A stretch of DNA of 64,000 bases from Yoonia maricola. Lineage in GTDB: Bacteria > Pseudomonadota > Alphaproteobacteria > Rhodobacterales > Rhodobacteraceae. Under the pieces are notes generated by a model. That model did no database searches, had not been told where the DNA came from, and saw nothing but the letters and a program-made list of their open reading frames with translations. How positions within the stretch are numbered: the stretch's first letter is position 1; each line of letters begins with the position of its first letter. A program made the translations under genes and the position numbers. Shown one piece after another: positions 35,275 through 44,215 of the stretch. The stretch is taken from the NCBI RefSeq assembly GCF_002797915.1, contig NZ_PGTY01000003.1, forward strand, positions 1-64,000. Direction: 5' to 3'.

Positions 35275-35501
35275 GCTGCTGAACGTGTGCTATTTGACCT
35301 TTCAGGCGAGGTCAAGATGTACTCATCTGCGGTACCCCGGTTTGCCAGAACTAGAGAGCCCTCGCGCAACTTGCGGCGTATGATTGATCACAGTTGCGGT
35401 ATGTCGGTGGACTCTCGCGGATAACCTGCGCCATGGTATCCAGCATTGAAAATAACCAAAACAGCGCAACCCTGACGTATTTCTACAAGCGGAGACTGAT
35501 T

Positions 35502-36758
35502 TTGAACCAAGACACCAATGGGCTGCGCCATGCACGCGATGTCGAAGGACATCTGACATGGCTTGATAGTTTTACCTCTGCGGCGCTTGGTATTCTGGCG
35601 GTCGCATCCGGTATTTATACATATCTTGGCGTGCGGGGTTTGCTTGATGACAGTGGTGCGCTGTCACTATTTGCGGCGATTGCTTATTCAGCCGCTGTAT
35701 CCACGGGCATTTTTGTCTTCTGGTCGTATCTTTTGCGCCTGCTGCCAGTGATGCGCACGGCGGCAACACGGCTTTGGCTGGTTCTGGCAATGGTGATCGG
35801 GTCTGGTGCCATTATTGCGATGTCATCCTGGCTGAATGCAGCGGCCCTTGCGGGCTCTGCTGCAGTGGAACAGCACTTGGCGCGTACCGTGCAGGACTAT
35901 CAGTCATCGCTGGAACGTGCCCATGAAATCACATTGCAAGGACAAGCGCTTGGGCTTGATGTCGGACGCACCCGACAGAGTTTCGCGGACCTGTCCGAAC
36001 AAGAGGCCGGCGGCGGTTTGTCAGGGCTGGCCGGGCGCGGTGCGGTCTTCCGGGTACTGACACAAAAATCCGATGAGTTAGCAGCACTTGAACAGTTGAT
36101 CCGTGCGCAAGAAACGCCGATTGCCGGGGCTTTCGCAGAAGGGAATGCCATCCTGAGCCGCATGCGTGCCCTTACCGTCGCGCCCGGCGCGGTCGAGGAC
36201 AGGTCCGTGCAGTTCTCGGAAGAAGCGGTCAGGTTGGCAGGTGTAATCACAACCCTCAGGCAGCTTTCTGTCGCCCCATTGGTGGACCGTGCTGCGCGTG
36301 ATTTGGCGCAATCGGTTGTCTTGCCGCGGCTGGACGCGGACAACGCTGGCGGGCAGGCCGCACAGCAAGCCACGATCACATCATTGCTTGAAGTGCTCGC
36401 GCAGCGCGCGGATACGTTGCAAGCGGCGGCCTCTGATGTGCTCGCACTCCCGCCTGCTTCCGAAGTGATCTATACGCCGATTTCAACCGCTGATGCAGTC
36501 ATACGTTATGCGCGTAATTTTGCACCGTCCTGGGCCGGGGCGATTGCGATTGACCTTTTGCCAGCGGTTTTGGTGATGATCGTGGCGGTTGCGCAGGCCG
36601 CTATCAGAGCTGGACGCGAACCAGCGGACCCTCAGAACGCACTGACGGTGGCAGAACTACAGGCGGCTGTGATCGCAATGCGCGCCATGCAAACAGAGCC
36701 TTCGGAAACGCCACATGACACAAGCGAACGGCCACCGACACCGCGTGTTGTCGAATGA
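35502..36758 (+). CDS. Membrane protein with long periplasmic coiled-coil domain
   Basis: About 418 residues if the TTG at 35502 is used; it has GGAG 7 bases upstream. An ATG at 35433 would add 23 residues but has no clear ribosome site. Three membrane helices occupy roughly residues 20-120 (GILAVASGIYTYLG, AIAYSAAVSTGIFVFWSYLL and WLVLAMVIGSGAIIAMSSWL). A long Ala/Glu/Gln-rich helical region of about 230 residues follows, and one helix near the C-terminus (LLPAVLVMIVAVAQAAI). I do not recognise the family. The stop overlaps the start of the ClpP-like protease gene by 4 bases, so the two probably act together. Confidence 0.7.
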   Translation: MNQDTNGLRHARDVEGHLTWLDSFTSAALGILAVASGIYTYLGVRGLLDDSGALSLFAAIAYSAAVSTGIFVFWSYLLRLLPVMRTAATRLWLVLAMVIGSGAIIAMSSWLNAAALAGSAAVEQHLARTVQDYQSSLERAHEITLQGQALGLDVGRTRQSFADLSEQEAGGGLSGLAGRGAVFRVLTQKSDELAALEQLIRAQETPIAGAFAEGNAILSRMRALTVAPGAVEDRSVQFSEEAVRLAGVITTLRQLSVAPLVDRAARDLAQSVVLPRLDADNAGGQAAQQATITSLLEVLAQRADTLQAAASDVLALPPASEVIYTPISTADAVIRYARNFAPSWAGAIAIDLLPAVLVMIVAVAQAAIRAGREPADPQNALTVAELQAAVIAMRAMQTEPSETPHDTSERPPTPRVVE

Positions 36759-37513
36759 CAGATGACGTAAAGACCAACCCTCCTACCTGGACCGAGCGCC
36801 GAACGATGCGCTGGTTGTTGGGTGGGCAGGTTGTGATCGCCCTGTTTTTGATACTGGCCGATGTCGCGGGTATGTTACCGACGTTGTTTAATCAGGCATC
36901 CGATGCGCCCGCATTGAACCGCCCGACGCAGCCGGGCGATCAAACCCGCCGTTATCAGCCGTCAAACCCCACCCAACCTGGCGCGGGCATTGACCCCAAC
37001 ATGCCAAGTCAGCTGACCTTGACCACACAACGCATTGATACAGTTACCCTGCGCGGCGCCATCGCGCCGGGTGATGGTGTGCGTATCACCGCAGAATTAC
37101 AGCGCATCGCACCTGAAACTGTGCGCCTTGATAGCCCCGGCGGCAGCGTATCAGACGCTTTGGAAATCGGTCGTGTGCTGCGTCAACTGGAGGTGGCCAC
37201 GCAGATTGCCGACGAAAGTGTGTGCCTGTCAGCCTGCCCATATATCTTTGTCGGCGGTGTGCAGCGCAGTACCGATACGGGCGCGCGGCTGGGCGTGCAT
37301 CAGCATAGTTTTGGAGAGTCCACGATTCTGCCAGCATTTCTGGCGACACAGGACATTCAAAGCGGTCAGGCAGAGGTACTGGCCCATCTTGATGAAATGG
37401 GGATCGACCTGCGCATCATGGGACCCGCCCTCGCCACCCCCGCAAACGAGATTTATATTCTGACGCAGACCGAATTGACCGACTGGAATGTCGTCTCGGA
37501 CGTGCCACAATAG
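36755..37513 (+). CDS. Membrane-anchored ClpP-like serine protease
   Basis: A 252-residue protein with one N-terminal membrane helix (about 19-43), a Pro/Gln-rich linker and a ClpP/crotonase-fold domain from about residue 90. The oxyanion-forming loop is DSPGGSVSDALEIGR (126-140), the nucleophile is S159 in ESVCLSACPYIFVGG and the His is in LGVHQHSF (H182 or H184). This is the pattern of small periplasmic ClpP-like proteases in Rhodobacteraceae, not cytoplasmic ClpP. It is coupled by a 4-base overlap to the preceding membrane protein, which may be its regulator or substrate. Confidence 0.8.
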   Translation: MTDDVKTNPPTWTERRTMRWLLGGQVVIALFLILADVAGMLPTLFNQASDAPALNRPTQPGDQTRRYQPSNPTQPGAGIDPNMPSQLTLTTQRIDTVTLRGAIAPGDGVRITAELQRIAPETVRLDSPGGSVSDALEIGRVLRQLEVATQIADESVCLSACPYIFVGGVQRSTDTGARLGVHQHSFGESTILPAFLATQDIQSGQAEVLAHLDEMGIDLRIMGPALATPANEIYILTQTELTDWNVVSDVPQ

Positions 37514-37556
37514 CGTGCTGCCAAACGAGGCGTCTGCATAACGAGCATAAAAAAAA

Positions 37557-37584
37557 CGCGCTGCGGGTCACCCCGCAGCGCGTA
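37557..37584. terminator. Bidirectional rho-independent terminator
   Basis: A perfect 12-bp GC-rich stem with a 4-base loop (ACGCGCTGCGGG-TCAC-complement) lies in the gap between two convergent genes. A run of A residues precedes it on the plus strand (T run for the minus-strand transcript), so it best terminates the nucleotidase transcript and probably serves both. Confidence 0.9.
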
Positions 37585-37605
37585 ATTACTTGCGCTCTAC
37601 CACGC

Positions 37606-39168
37606 TTACTTCATCGTGATGCGCCCGTCAGTATAAGGCTGATATGGCGCATTCGCTGCAATATATTCCGCGGTGACATCGGCCAGATCGGGGCCAAAAT
37701 CATAGGCGTTCATCGCATCTTCGAACATGCTGTAGCCATCACCGCCGTTGCGGATGTAGTTGTTAGAAACAACACCGTAGGTCGCGGCCGGATCAATGGG
37801 CGTGTCGCCCACCATCACATCAGATATCCGTGAACCCGGCTCTGCAGTGGCATCAACGCTAAAGGACATGCCTGCAACTTGCGGAAAGCGCCCGGCGCCT
37901 TCTTCAATTTCGCTGACGCCGTTTTCAAGCGCTGCGACAATTGCCTCACCCGTGACTTCAAATGTCGACAGCGTGTTCTGGAACGGTAGCACGGTCAGCA
38001 CTTCACCCATTGTGATTTCGCCCGCATCAATAGATGCGCGCAAGCCACCACCATTCTGGATCGCAATCTGGATGCCCTGATCCGCAACACGGTCAAGCAT
38101 CGCGTCAGCCACGAGGTTACCCATCGGGCATTCCATCGCGCGGCAAACGGAACGATCGCCTTCAATCGCTTCGGCCGCATCAGCCACAACGCGGGACTTC
38201 ATCTCTTCGATAGGTCCCGCAAGTTCGGCCACACGCGCAACAGCGGCTTCATCTTCGGCGACACTGGCATCCAGCAGGATGGTATCGCCCGTTGCAGACG
38301 TGACGTTGCCCGCATCATCAAAGACCAGCGTGAGATGCCCGACGTATTTGGAGTAGGCATAAGCTTGCACCACAGGCACGCCGTTGACCATTGTTGGATA
38401 TGCCATCGCGTCCTCTTCCGTATTCGAGAACAAAGTATGCGAGTGACCGCCAACAACGGCATCAAGACCGGCAACACCTTCGGCAACTGCCATGTCCTTG
38501 CTCACGCCCATATGCGTCAGCGCGATAATTTTGGTCACGCCTTCGGCTTCCAGTGCTGCAACATCAGCCGCAAGGCTTTCAGCCTCTTCTGTAAAGATCA
38601 CAGCGTCAGATGGGCTGGACGTTTCAACAGTATCTGCCGCCAAGGCCGAGATAATGCCAATGCGTTCGCCACCAACTTCCAGCACAACATGGTTCTCAAC
38701 CTGTCCGGCGAGGATGTTTGAGCTGGACACATCGATGTTGCCAGAGATGACAGGGAAAGACACCGCATCAGTCAGCTTGCGCAGACCCTCATCGCCATCA
38801 TCAAACTCATGGTTGCCCACGGCCATCACATCGTAGCCGATCTGCTCCATGAACTCGGCTTCGACGTCGCCCTTGTAGGTCGTGTACATCAGGCTGCCCT
38901 GATACTGGTCGCCTGCGTCCAAAACGACAACATTTTCGTCTGCCAGTTCTTCGCGCAACTCATTGATTTTGGTCATTACCCGCGCGACCCCGCCAAAGCA
39001 TTCGCCAGCGGCATTATCTTCGGCACTACAGGTCGAATCGAAGCGGTTGATCGGCTCGATCCGGCTGTGCAGGTCATTGGTGTGGATGATATGTAAGGTA
39101 TAGTCAGCAGCCGCGACACTTGCCGTCATAGCCAGCACACAGGTTGTCGTCATCAAACGTAAAATCAT
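37606..39168 (-). CDS. 5'-nucleotidase / UshA-family metallophosphoesterase, periplasmic
   Basis: A 520-residue secreted enzyme. The signal peptide ends near ASVAAADY (residue 22). The metallophosphoesterase domain shows HTNDLHSRIEP, VLDAGDQYQGS, AVGNHEFDDGDEG and GGHSHT, which supply the dinuclear metal ligands. The C-terminal substrate domain includes QNGGGLRASIDAGEIT and YGVVSNNYIRNGGDGY. It dephosphorylates nucleotides in the periplasm to feed salvage. The ATG at 39168 is preceded by GGGGGA at suitable spacing and starts the signal peptide; an in-frame ATG 30 bases upstream is less likely. Confidence 0.9.
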   Translation of the reverse strand: MILRLMTTTCVLAMTASVAAADYTLHIIHTNDLHSRIEPINRFDSTCSAEDNAAGECFGGVARVMTKINELREELADENVVVLDAGDQYQGSLMYTTYKGDVEAEFMEQIGYDVMAVGNHEFDDGDEGLRKLTDAVSFPVISGNIDVSSSNILAGQVENHVVLEVGGERIGIISALAADTVETSSPSDAVIFTEEAESLAADVAALEAEGVTKIIALTHMGVSKDMAVAEGVAGLDAVVGGHSHTLFSNTEEDAMAYPTMVNGVPVVQAYAYSKYVGHLTLVFDDAGNVTSATGDTILLDASVAEDEAAVARVAELAGPIEEMKSRVVADAAEAIEGDRSVCRAMECPMGNLVADAMLDRVADQGIQIAIQNGGGLRASIDAGEITMGEVLTVLPFQNTLSTFEVTGEAIVAALENGVSEIEEGAGRFPQVAGMSFSVDATAEPGSRISDVMVGDTPIDPAATYGVVSNNYIRNGGDGYSMFEDAMNAYDFGPDLADVTAEYIAANAPYQPYTDGRITMK

Positions 39169-39323
39169 TGTATTGGGTCCCCCAAAGGTTGGAATCATTT
39201 TAGCTTGGCGAGGCGGTTTGGGAGAGTCAAACGTTATCCTTCGTCAACTTGCGACACGATCGTGCGCTTACCCAAACTGAGCATCTGCTTGACGATTTTT
39301 TACGCAAAGGCCATGACGTCCCC

Positions 39324-39656
39324 ATGCTGATTTACAAGATATTCCGGGCCGATGAATGGGCTACGTTGCAGGCGGACGGCGAAACTGTCGGTGCGCCGAT
39401 TGATGTAGATGATGGCTATATCCATTTTTCGACCGCCCAGACCGTGGCCGCGACGGCCGCAAAATACTTTTCCGATGTTGAGGGGCTGGTTCTGTTGGCG
39501 GTTGAGGCTGATGGGCTGGACTCCCTCAAATGGGAGCCTGCCCGCGAGGGTGTTTTATTCCCGCACCTTTACCGCAGAATGCGGATGGATGATGTGGTTT
39601 GGTCAAAGCCGCTCCCAATAGTAGGCGGCGTACATCAATTCCCGGATCTGACATGA
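39324..39656 (+). CDS. DUF952 family protein
   Basis: A 110-residue protein matching DUF952 from start to end: [32 protein letters not shown] and [15 protein letters not shown]. The fold resembles ADP-ribosyltransferase-like domains in this family, but no function is established. The start at 39324 is chosen because the domain begins there. It overlaps pyrD by 4 bases, as is common in Rhodobacteraceae. Confidence 0.88.
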   Translation: MLIYKIFRADEWATLQADGETVGAPIDVDDGYIHFSTAQTVAATAAKYFSDVEGLVLLAVEADGLDSLKWEPAREGVLFPHLYRRMRMDDVVWSKPLPIVGGVHQFPDLT

Positions 39657-40705
39657 AAGTGCTTGAACAGATCGGCCTGACAGCGCTGCGCCAGATTGAC
39701 CCGGAAACGGCACATGCTTTGGCGTTGAAAGCGCTGAACGTTGGATTGGGGCCACGCATAGGCCCGGTGACTTCGGACCGTTTGCAAACAACCATTGCGG
39801 GCTTGTCCTTGCCAAACCCCGTTGGCTTGGCCGCAGGTTTTGACAAGAACGCCACCGCGCTGCACGCATTGGCCAAAACGGGTTTTGGGTTTCTGGAAGT
39901 CGGCGCCGCAACACCCCGCTCGCAACCCGGCAATCCCAAACCACGCCTGTTTCGGCTGACACAGGACAGGGCTGCGATCAATCGCTTTGGCTTTAACAAT
40001 GACGGGATGGATACGATTGCGGACCGTCTGGCCACCCGTCCAACGGGTGCTGTAATCGGTCTGAACCTTGGGGCGAATAAGGACAGTGATGACAAAGCTG
40101 CAGATTTTGCGACAGTCCTGACCCGCTGCGGCCCTGTCGTTGATTTTGCGACGGTCAATGTTTCTTCGCCGAATACCGAAAAACTGCGCGACCTACAGGG
40201 CAAGGCAGCACTGGCCGCATTGCTGGCGGGTGTCATGGATGCACGTGCAGCCCTCGCGCGACCGATCCCTGTGTTCCTCAAAATCGCCCCAGATCTGGGC
40301 GCTGATGAAATCGGAGAAGTTGCAGACGTTGCGAATGCTTCGGGCATTGATGCGATTATCGCGACGAACACAACCTTGGACCGTGATGGCTTGCACGGAC
40401 CACATAAAGCAGAAATGGGTGGTCTTTCTGGTCAGCCACTTTTTGAGAAATCCACACGGGTTCTGGCGGAACTTGCAGGCCTCACCACGCTACCGATCAT
40501 CGGCGTCGGCGGCGTCTCCAATGCCGAACAAGCCTATCAGAAAATCCGGGCGGGCGCTTCTGCCGTCCAACTTTACACGGGCTTGGTATATGGCGGCCTC
40601 TCTCTTGTGTCAGAGATCGTGCAGGGCCTTGATGACCTGCTGGCCCGTGATGGATTTGCAAATGTTGCTGATGCCGTCGGATCAGGCCGCAGCGACTGGA
40701 CCTGA
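39653..40705 (+). CDS. pyrD: Dihydroorotate dehydrogenase (quinone), class 2
   Basis: A 350-residue membrane-associated FMN enzyme oxidising dihydroorotate to orotate with quinone, step four of UMP synthesis. The N-terminal amphipathic helices typical of class 2 are present, then [27 protein letters not shown], the catalytic Ser region [16 protein letters not shown], the FMN-binding [10 protein letters not shown], and [14 protein letters not shown]. The ATG overlaps the DUF952 stop (ATGA). Its 3' end overlaps the convergent MATE gene by 24 bases. Confidence 0.95.
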   Translation: MKVLEQIGLTALRQIDPETAHALALKALNVGLGPRIGPVTSDRLQTTIAGLSLPNPVGLAAGFDKNATALHALAKTGFGFLEVGAATPRSQPGNPKPRLFRLTQDRAAINRFGFNNDGMDTIADRLATRPTGAVIGLNLGANKDSDDKAADFATVLTRCGPVVDFATVNVSSPNTEKLRDLQGKAALAALLAGVMDARAALARPIPVFLKIAPDLGADEIGEVADVANASGIDAIIATNTTLDRDGLHGPHKAEMGGLSGQPLFEKSTRVLAELAGLTTLPIIGVGGVSNAEQAYQKIRAGASAVQLYTGLVYGGLSLVSEIVQGLDDLLARDGFANVADAVGSGRSDWT

Positions 40706-42019
40706 TGCTGGTTTGTCGGCTTCTGCTTCTAACGCCGGGTACTTCCACCCGAGCGTGACTCCACGCAAGATAAAGCTCAGCAAAAGACCAAGCCAAAGCC
40801 CGTGGTTCTGGAACATCGCCATCAGTGGGATGACCGTCGCAAAATAGATCACTGTCGAGACAATCATCATGTTGCGCATGTCTTTGGTCCGTGTTGCCCC
40901 GATGAAGATGCCATCCAACATCCATGCCGCGACACCAACAATTGGGGCGGCAACCATATACGGCAGATACACGCGCGCCGCCTCGCGCACTTCGGATGCG
41001 GTGGTCATGATGTCAATGACTGCGCCACCGAACACAGCAAAGGAAATGGCCAAGACCGTACAAACCACCCCGCCCCAAAAACTGCTCAGAACCGCGCTTC
41101 GGCGCAGGGCAGCTCGCGCCCGTGCGCCCAGCGCCTGGCCTACCAGTGCTTCTGCTGAGAAGGCAAAACCATCCAGCGCATAGGCCGTGACCTGCAGAAA
41201 CTGCATCAGGATTTGATTGGCCGCCAGTTGGACATCGCCAAAGTCGGAGCCAAAGAACAGAAAACTGACAAAGATCGCTTGCAGCAGGACCGACCGGATC
41301 AGAATATCCGAGTTGACCAACGCCATATGCTTGAGTCGTACAGCATCAAATACAGCGGCCACCGACCGCCAAGCCGTACGGCTGAAAACACCGCGACAAA
41401 ACCACAGGCCAAGCGCCAACCCGCCCCACTCGGCCATGAAAGTCGCCCAAGCGACGCCTTTAACGCCCCAGCCAAGCTCTAACCCCAGATAGAAACTCAA
41501 CGCGATATTCGCGCCATTCATGCCGACTTGAAGCACCAAAACAGCCTTGGTGCGTTCCTGCGCGATCAACCAGCCGGTGATCCCGTAAAGGGCAATTGTT
41601 GCAGGGGCGGACCAAATGCGGATCATCATATAATCCCGCGCCAAAGCCTCGACCTCGGCACTTGCGGGTGACAACCAAAAAGCCGCCTGAAATATGGCTA
41701 CTTGGGCGGTAATCATCACCGCACCTGCAGACAGTCCAATCAACAAGGCGCGCGAAAGCAATGCATCAACTTCATCCGCGTCCCCTGCCCCGCTGGCTTG
41801 GGATGTCAGGCCTGTCGTGCCCATCCGAAGGAACCCGAAAATCCAATAGACGCTGGATAGGATGATCGCACCGATCCCGACCGCGCCAATTGGAGCAGCC
41901 TCGCCCAACTGACCAACCACTGCGGTATCCACCACGCCCAAAATCGGAACGGTCGCGTTCGACAGAACGATGGGCAGTGCAATTGCCAAAACACGGGCAT
42001 GCGTCAGAGCCTCAGCCAT
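40682..42019 (-). CDS. MATE family efflux transporter (DinF-like)
   Basis: A 445-residue protein with about twelve membrane helices and the MATE-family repeats. The first half begins [26 protein letters not shown], of which [16 protein letters not shown] is the signature, and is followed by [20 protein letters not shown]. The second half has [19 protein letters not shown]. It exports cationic compounds or drugs in exchange for Na+ or H+. The start overlaps the downstream thioesterase gene region by 8 bases on the same strand. Confidence 0.9.
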   Translation of the reverse strand: MAEALTHARVLAIALPIVLSNATVPILGVVDTAVVGQLGEAAPIGAVGIGAIILSSVYWIFGFLRMGTTGLTSQASGAGDADEVDALLSRALLIGLSAGAVMITAQVAIFQAAFWLSPASAEVEALARDYMMIRIWSAPATIALYGITGWLIAQERTKAVLVLQVGMNGANIALSFYLGLELGWGVKGVAWATFMAEWGGLALGLWFCRGVFSRTAWRSVAAVFDAVRLKHMALVNSDILIRSVLLQAIFVSFLFFGSDFGDVQLAANQILMQFLQVTAYALDGFAFSAEALVGQALGARARAALRRSAVLSSFWGGVVCTVLAISFAVFGGAVIDIMTTASEVREAARVYLPYMVAAPIVGVAAWMLDGIFIGATRTKDMRNMMIVSTVIYFATVIPLMAMFQNHGLWLGLLLSFILRGVTLGWKYPALEAEADKPASGPVAAA

Positions 42020-42506
42020 CGCGCGGGGGCATCAGGAAATGCCCTGTTGCAGAGGCAAAAAGCCTGCTGCGGTTATCTTGCCATGTTTCTACATGCACAG
42101 AGGCATAGCGGCGACCAGAACGGTTGACCCGTGCACGCGCATAGGCATCACGTGGCAGACCAGAACGCAGATAGTCCACCGTAAAGTCAATCGTCTTAGG
42201 CAGAGGTATGCGTGGCGCATCCTCGCTGAATTTGCCTGCCTCCATATCTTGCCAGATCATCTGCCAGCTGAGTTCAATAATGGCGGTGACTTCCAGAAAC
42301 GCCGCCGTGACACCGCCATGGATGGCAGGCAACATCGGGTTACCGATGAGTTTGTCGGCATAGGGTAGAATGGCGGTCAGCTCATCCCCTCTGCGGTCAA
42401 TCTGGATGCCGAGAAACTGCACGAAAGGCACGCCATGGGCGAGCTTTTGCAAAGTCGCATCGCGGCGTTGCTTGACGATTTGAACAGGTTCGGGTTGAGG
42501 AGTCAT
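42012..42506 (-). CDS. PaaI-type hotdog thioesterase (1)
   Basis: A 164-residue hotdog-fold protein. The family motif [15 protein letters not shown] and the earlier [17 protein letters not shown] place it with PaaI thioesterases, which cleave acyl-CoA or aryl-CoA thioesters. It is one of two adjacent paralogs (4-base overlap) placed before the MATE gene. Substrate not predictable. Confidence 0.85.
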   Translation of the reverse strand: MTPQPEPVQIVKQRRDATLQKLAHGVPFVQFLGIQIDRRGDELTAILPYADKLIGNPMLPAIHGGVTAAFLEVTAIIELSWQMIWQDMEAGKFSEDAPRIPLPKTIDFTVDYLRSGLPRDAYARARVNRSGRRYASVHVETWQDNRSRLFASATGHFLMPPRDG

Positions 42507-42943
42507 GACTTAACCCTCTCGATAGTGAAGGCACCGGTGGCCGTTGCAACCGGACGCGACGGGTCGCCATCCACTGCCGTGGCACGCACGAAGGCGACCG
42601 AGCGGGTGACATGATAACACTCTGCCGTAGCCGTAATACGATCACCGGGCGTTGCCGAGCGCATATAATCAATGCGCAGATCAAGGGTCGCTGTAGCAAC
42701 TGCCGCCGCCGGATGCGCCATAACGGCCGCACCAGCACAGGTATCCATCAGGGCAGAGACGGCACCCCCATGAATAACGCCAGTTTCAGGATCACCGATA
42801 ATGCGGGCGTCATAGTCCATTCCGATGACAGCGCGACCATCGGCAATCTCGGTCAACTGCATCCCAAGCTCTTGCGCATAGGGAATGGCCTCAATGAACT
42901 GGCGCGCCAACACGTCGCGGCGTCTCTCTTGTGCGTCAGACAT
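42503..42943 (-). CDS. PaaI-type hotdog thioesterase (2)
   Basis: A 146-residue hotdog thioesterase with [20 protein letters not shown], in which [17 protein letters not shown] is the substrate-binding helix, and then [16 protein letters not shown]. It is the first gene of the minus-strand group, divergent from a MerR regulator. The pair may form a heteromer or hydrolyse different acyl-CoAs in fatty-acid turnover, given the beta-oxidation genes to the right. Confidence 0.87.
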   Translation of the reverse strand: MSDAQERRRDVLARQFIEAIPYAQELGMQLTEIADGRAVIGMDYDARIIGDPETGVIHGGAVSALMDTCAGAAVMAHPAAAVATATLDLRIDYMRSATPGDRITATAECYHVTRSVAFVRATAVDGDPSRPVATATGAFTIERVKS

Positions 42944-43077
42944 GTTGCCTCCTGTTCGGTATTGCCTTTGCGTATCCTTGATTGGCGCGCTTGGCCACTG
43001 CCGTTGTTACATTATGACGCATCGGGCAGTTGCCCCAATTCCTTGTTCCCGCTACGATTGAGGTAAGGGAGAAATAC

Positions 43078-43446
43078 ATGTCGGACACACGCCTGTCATT
43101 CAAAGAGATGTGCGCGAAATTCGACGTAACGCCACGCACGTTGCGCTACTACGAATATATTGAACTACTGCACCCGGACAAAGAAGGGCGCTCGCGATTT
43201 TATGGGGCAAAGGAATTGGCGCGTATGACGCTGATTCTGCGGGGGCGACGATTTGGATTTTCGCTTGAAGACATCAGGCAATGGCTGCTGATTTACGAAA
43301 AGGAAGGCACAACTGCGCAAATGCACGAATGGGTCGCCCTTGCAGATCGGCAATTGGTTGAGCTGGCAGAGCAGAAACAGCAACTCGAAGACACGATTGC
43401 TGAGCTACAGTCCCTGCGGGACACGACGGCGAAAACGCTAGGGTAA
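43078..43446 (+). CDS. MerR-family transcriptional regulator (1)
   Basis: A 122-residue regulator with the MerR helix-turn-helix and wing in the first 70 residues ([20 protein letters not shown], of which VTPRTLRYYE is diagnostic, then LARMTLILRGRRFGFSLEDI) and a C-terminal dimerisation coiled coil rich in Gln. There is no metal- or drug-binding domain. ATG at 43078 has AGGGAG 6 bases upstream. It closely resembles the second MerR 325 bases downstream, so the two are paralogs. Confidence 0.88.
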   Translation: MSDTRLSFKEMCAKFDVTPRTLRYYEYIELLHPDKEGRSRFYGAKELARMTLILRGRRFGFSLEDIRQWLLIYEKEGTTAQMHEWVALADRQLVELAEQKQQLEDTIAELQSLRDTTAKTLG

Positions 43447-43585
43447 GCTTGGCAGACGTGCATCAGCGCGTCACAATCCTGTCATTCAGGGGGCGCCCTT
43501 GCGTAAGAAAAAACGCACAATAACGGTCTAGGGCCCGCCGGTTCACCGCCGCGGATCGTGCCAAAACACCTTATAAAAGCGCTTT

Positions 43586-43619
43586 GAGGGGAATAAATGA
43601 AATTTTTCCCCGTTTTTTT
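43586..43619 (+). terminator. Rho-independent terminator after the first merR gene
   Basis: GGGGAA (43588-43593) pairs with TTCCCC (43606-43611) and further A/T pairs may extend the stem inward. The run GTTTTTTT follows to 43619. The stem is modest, but the T-run is strong. It separates the first regulator from the second. Confidence 0.65.
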
Positions 43620-43684
43620 ATTGCGCCTGACCTGGCGTTACTTTCGCTGACCTTTCGTCAACCGCGCCGTGACGCCACGTTACG

Positions 43685-43715
43685 TTTACGTGCACGTCAA
43701 CTTTGCTTGTATAGT
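43685..43715 (+). promoter_or_regulatory. MerR-type promoter and operator before the second merR gene
   Basis: A near-palindrome TTTACGTGCACGTCAA occupies 43685-43700. Its half-sites (TTTACGTG and, on the other strand, TTGACGTG) resemble the ACGT-centred operators of LiuR-type MerR regulators. It overlaps a possible -35 element (TTTACG, 43685-43690), and TATAGT at 43710-43715 could be the -10, giving the long 19-base spacing typical of MerR-controlled promoters. This suggests autoregulation of the MerR/beta-oxidation operon. Confidence 0.5.
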
Positions 43716-43770
43716 AAATCCATCCTTCGCAAGTGCGTGCCATTGAAACACGCATGAGAGGAATGAAAAG

Positions 43771-44172
43771 ATGACGACTGAGACACTGAACATTCGGCAG
43801 ATGTGTGACGCATTTGATGTGACACCACGTACGCTTCGCTTTTATGAAGCAAAGGAACTGCTGTTCCCGATCCGTGAAGGCCAAAAGCGCCTTTTCACGA
43901 AGCGCGACCGCGCGCGGTTGAAACTGATCCTGCGCGGCAAGCGCTTTGGCTTCAGCCTCGAAGAAATCCGCCAATTGCTTGATCTATACCACATGAATGA
44001 CGGCCAAGAAGCGCAGCTGTCGAAAACATACATCTTGGCCGAACGCCACCTTGCCGACATGGAGGCCCAGAAGGCCGAGTTGGACGAGGCAATTGGTGAA
44101 CTGAAAGAACAAATGGCTTGGGGCGCTGAAAAGCTGGCCAAGTTGTCCAAAGAGAAAACGGTCGCTGCCTAA
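43771..44172 (+). CDS. MerR-family regulator of the beta-oxidation operon (LiuR/PsrA-like)
   Basis: A 133-residue MerR protein: [20 protein letters not shown], with [10 protein letters not shown] as the DNA-binding core, then [20 protein letters not shown], and a long Lys/Glu coiled coil ([18 protein letters not shown]). Proteins of this subgroup commonly sit beside acyl-CoA dehydrogenase genes and respond to acyl-CoA-related metabolites. It is 43 bases upstream of such a gene and in the same direction, so it likely controls that operon and itself through the operator at 43685. Inference from context and motif. Confidence 0.85.
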   Translation: MTTETLNIRQMCDAFDVTPRTLRFYEAKELLFPIREGQKRLFTKRDRARLKLILRGKRFGFSLEEIRQLLDLYHMNDGQEAQLSKTYILAERHLADMEAQKAELDEAIGELKEQMAWGAEKLAKLSKEKTVAA

Positions 44173-44215
44173 ACGGGGCACGACCACCCAAAACGACGAA
44201 ACGGAGAGACACCAG

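Noticed and set aside
36755-37513. Cytoplasmic ClpP subunit
   Set aside because: Has an N-terminal membrane anchor and lacks ClpP length and flanking clpX.
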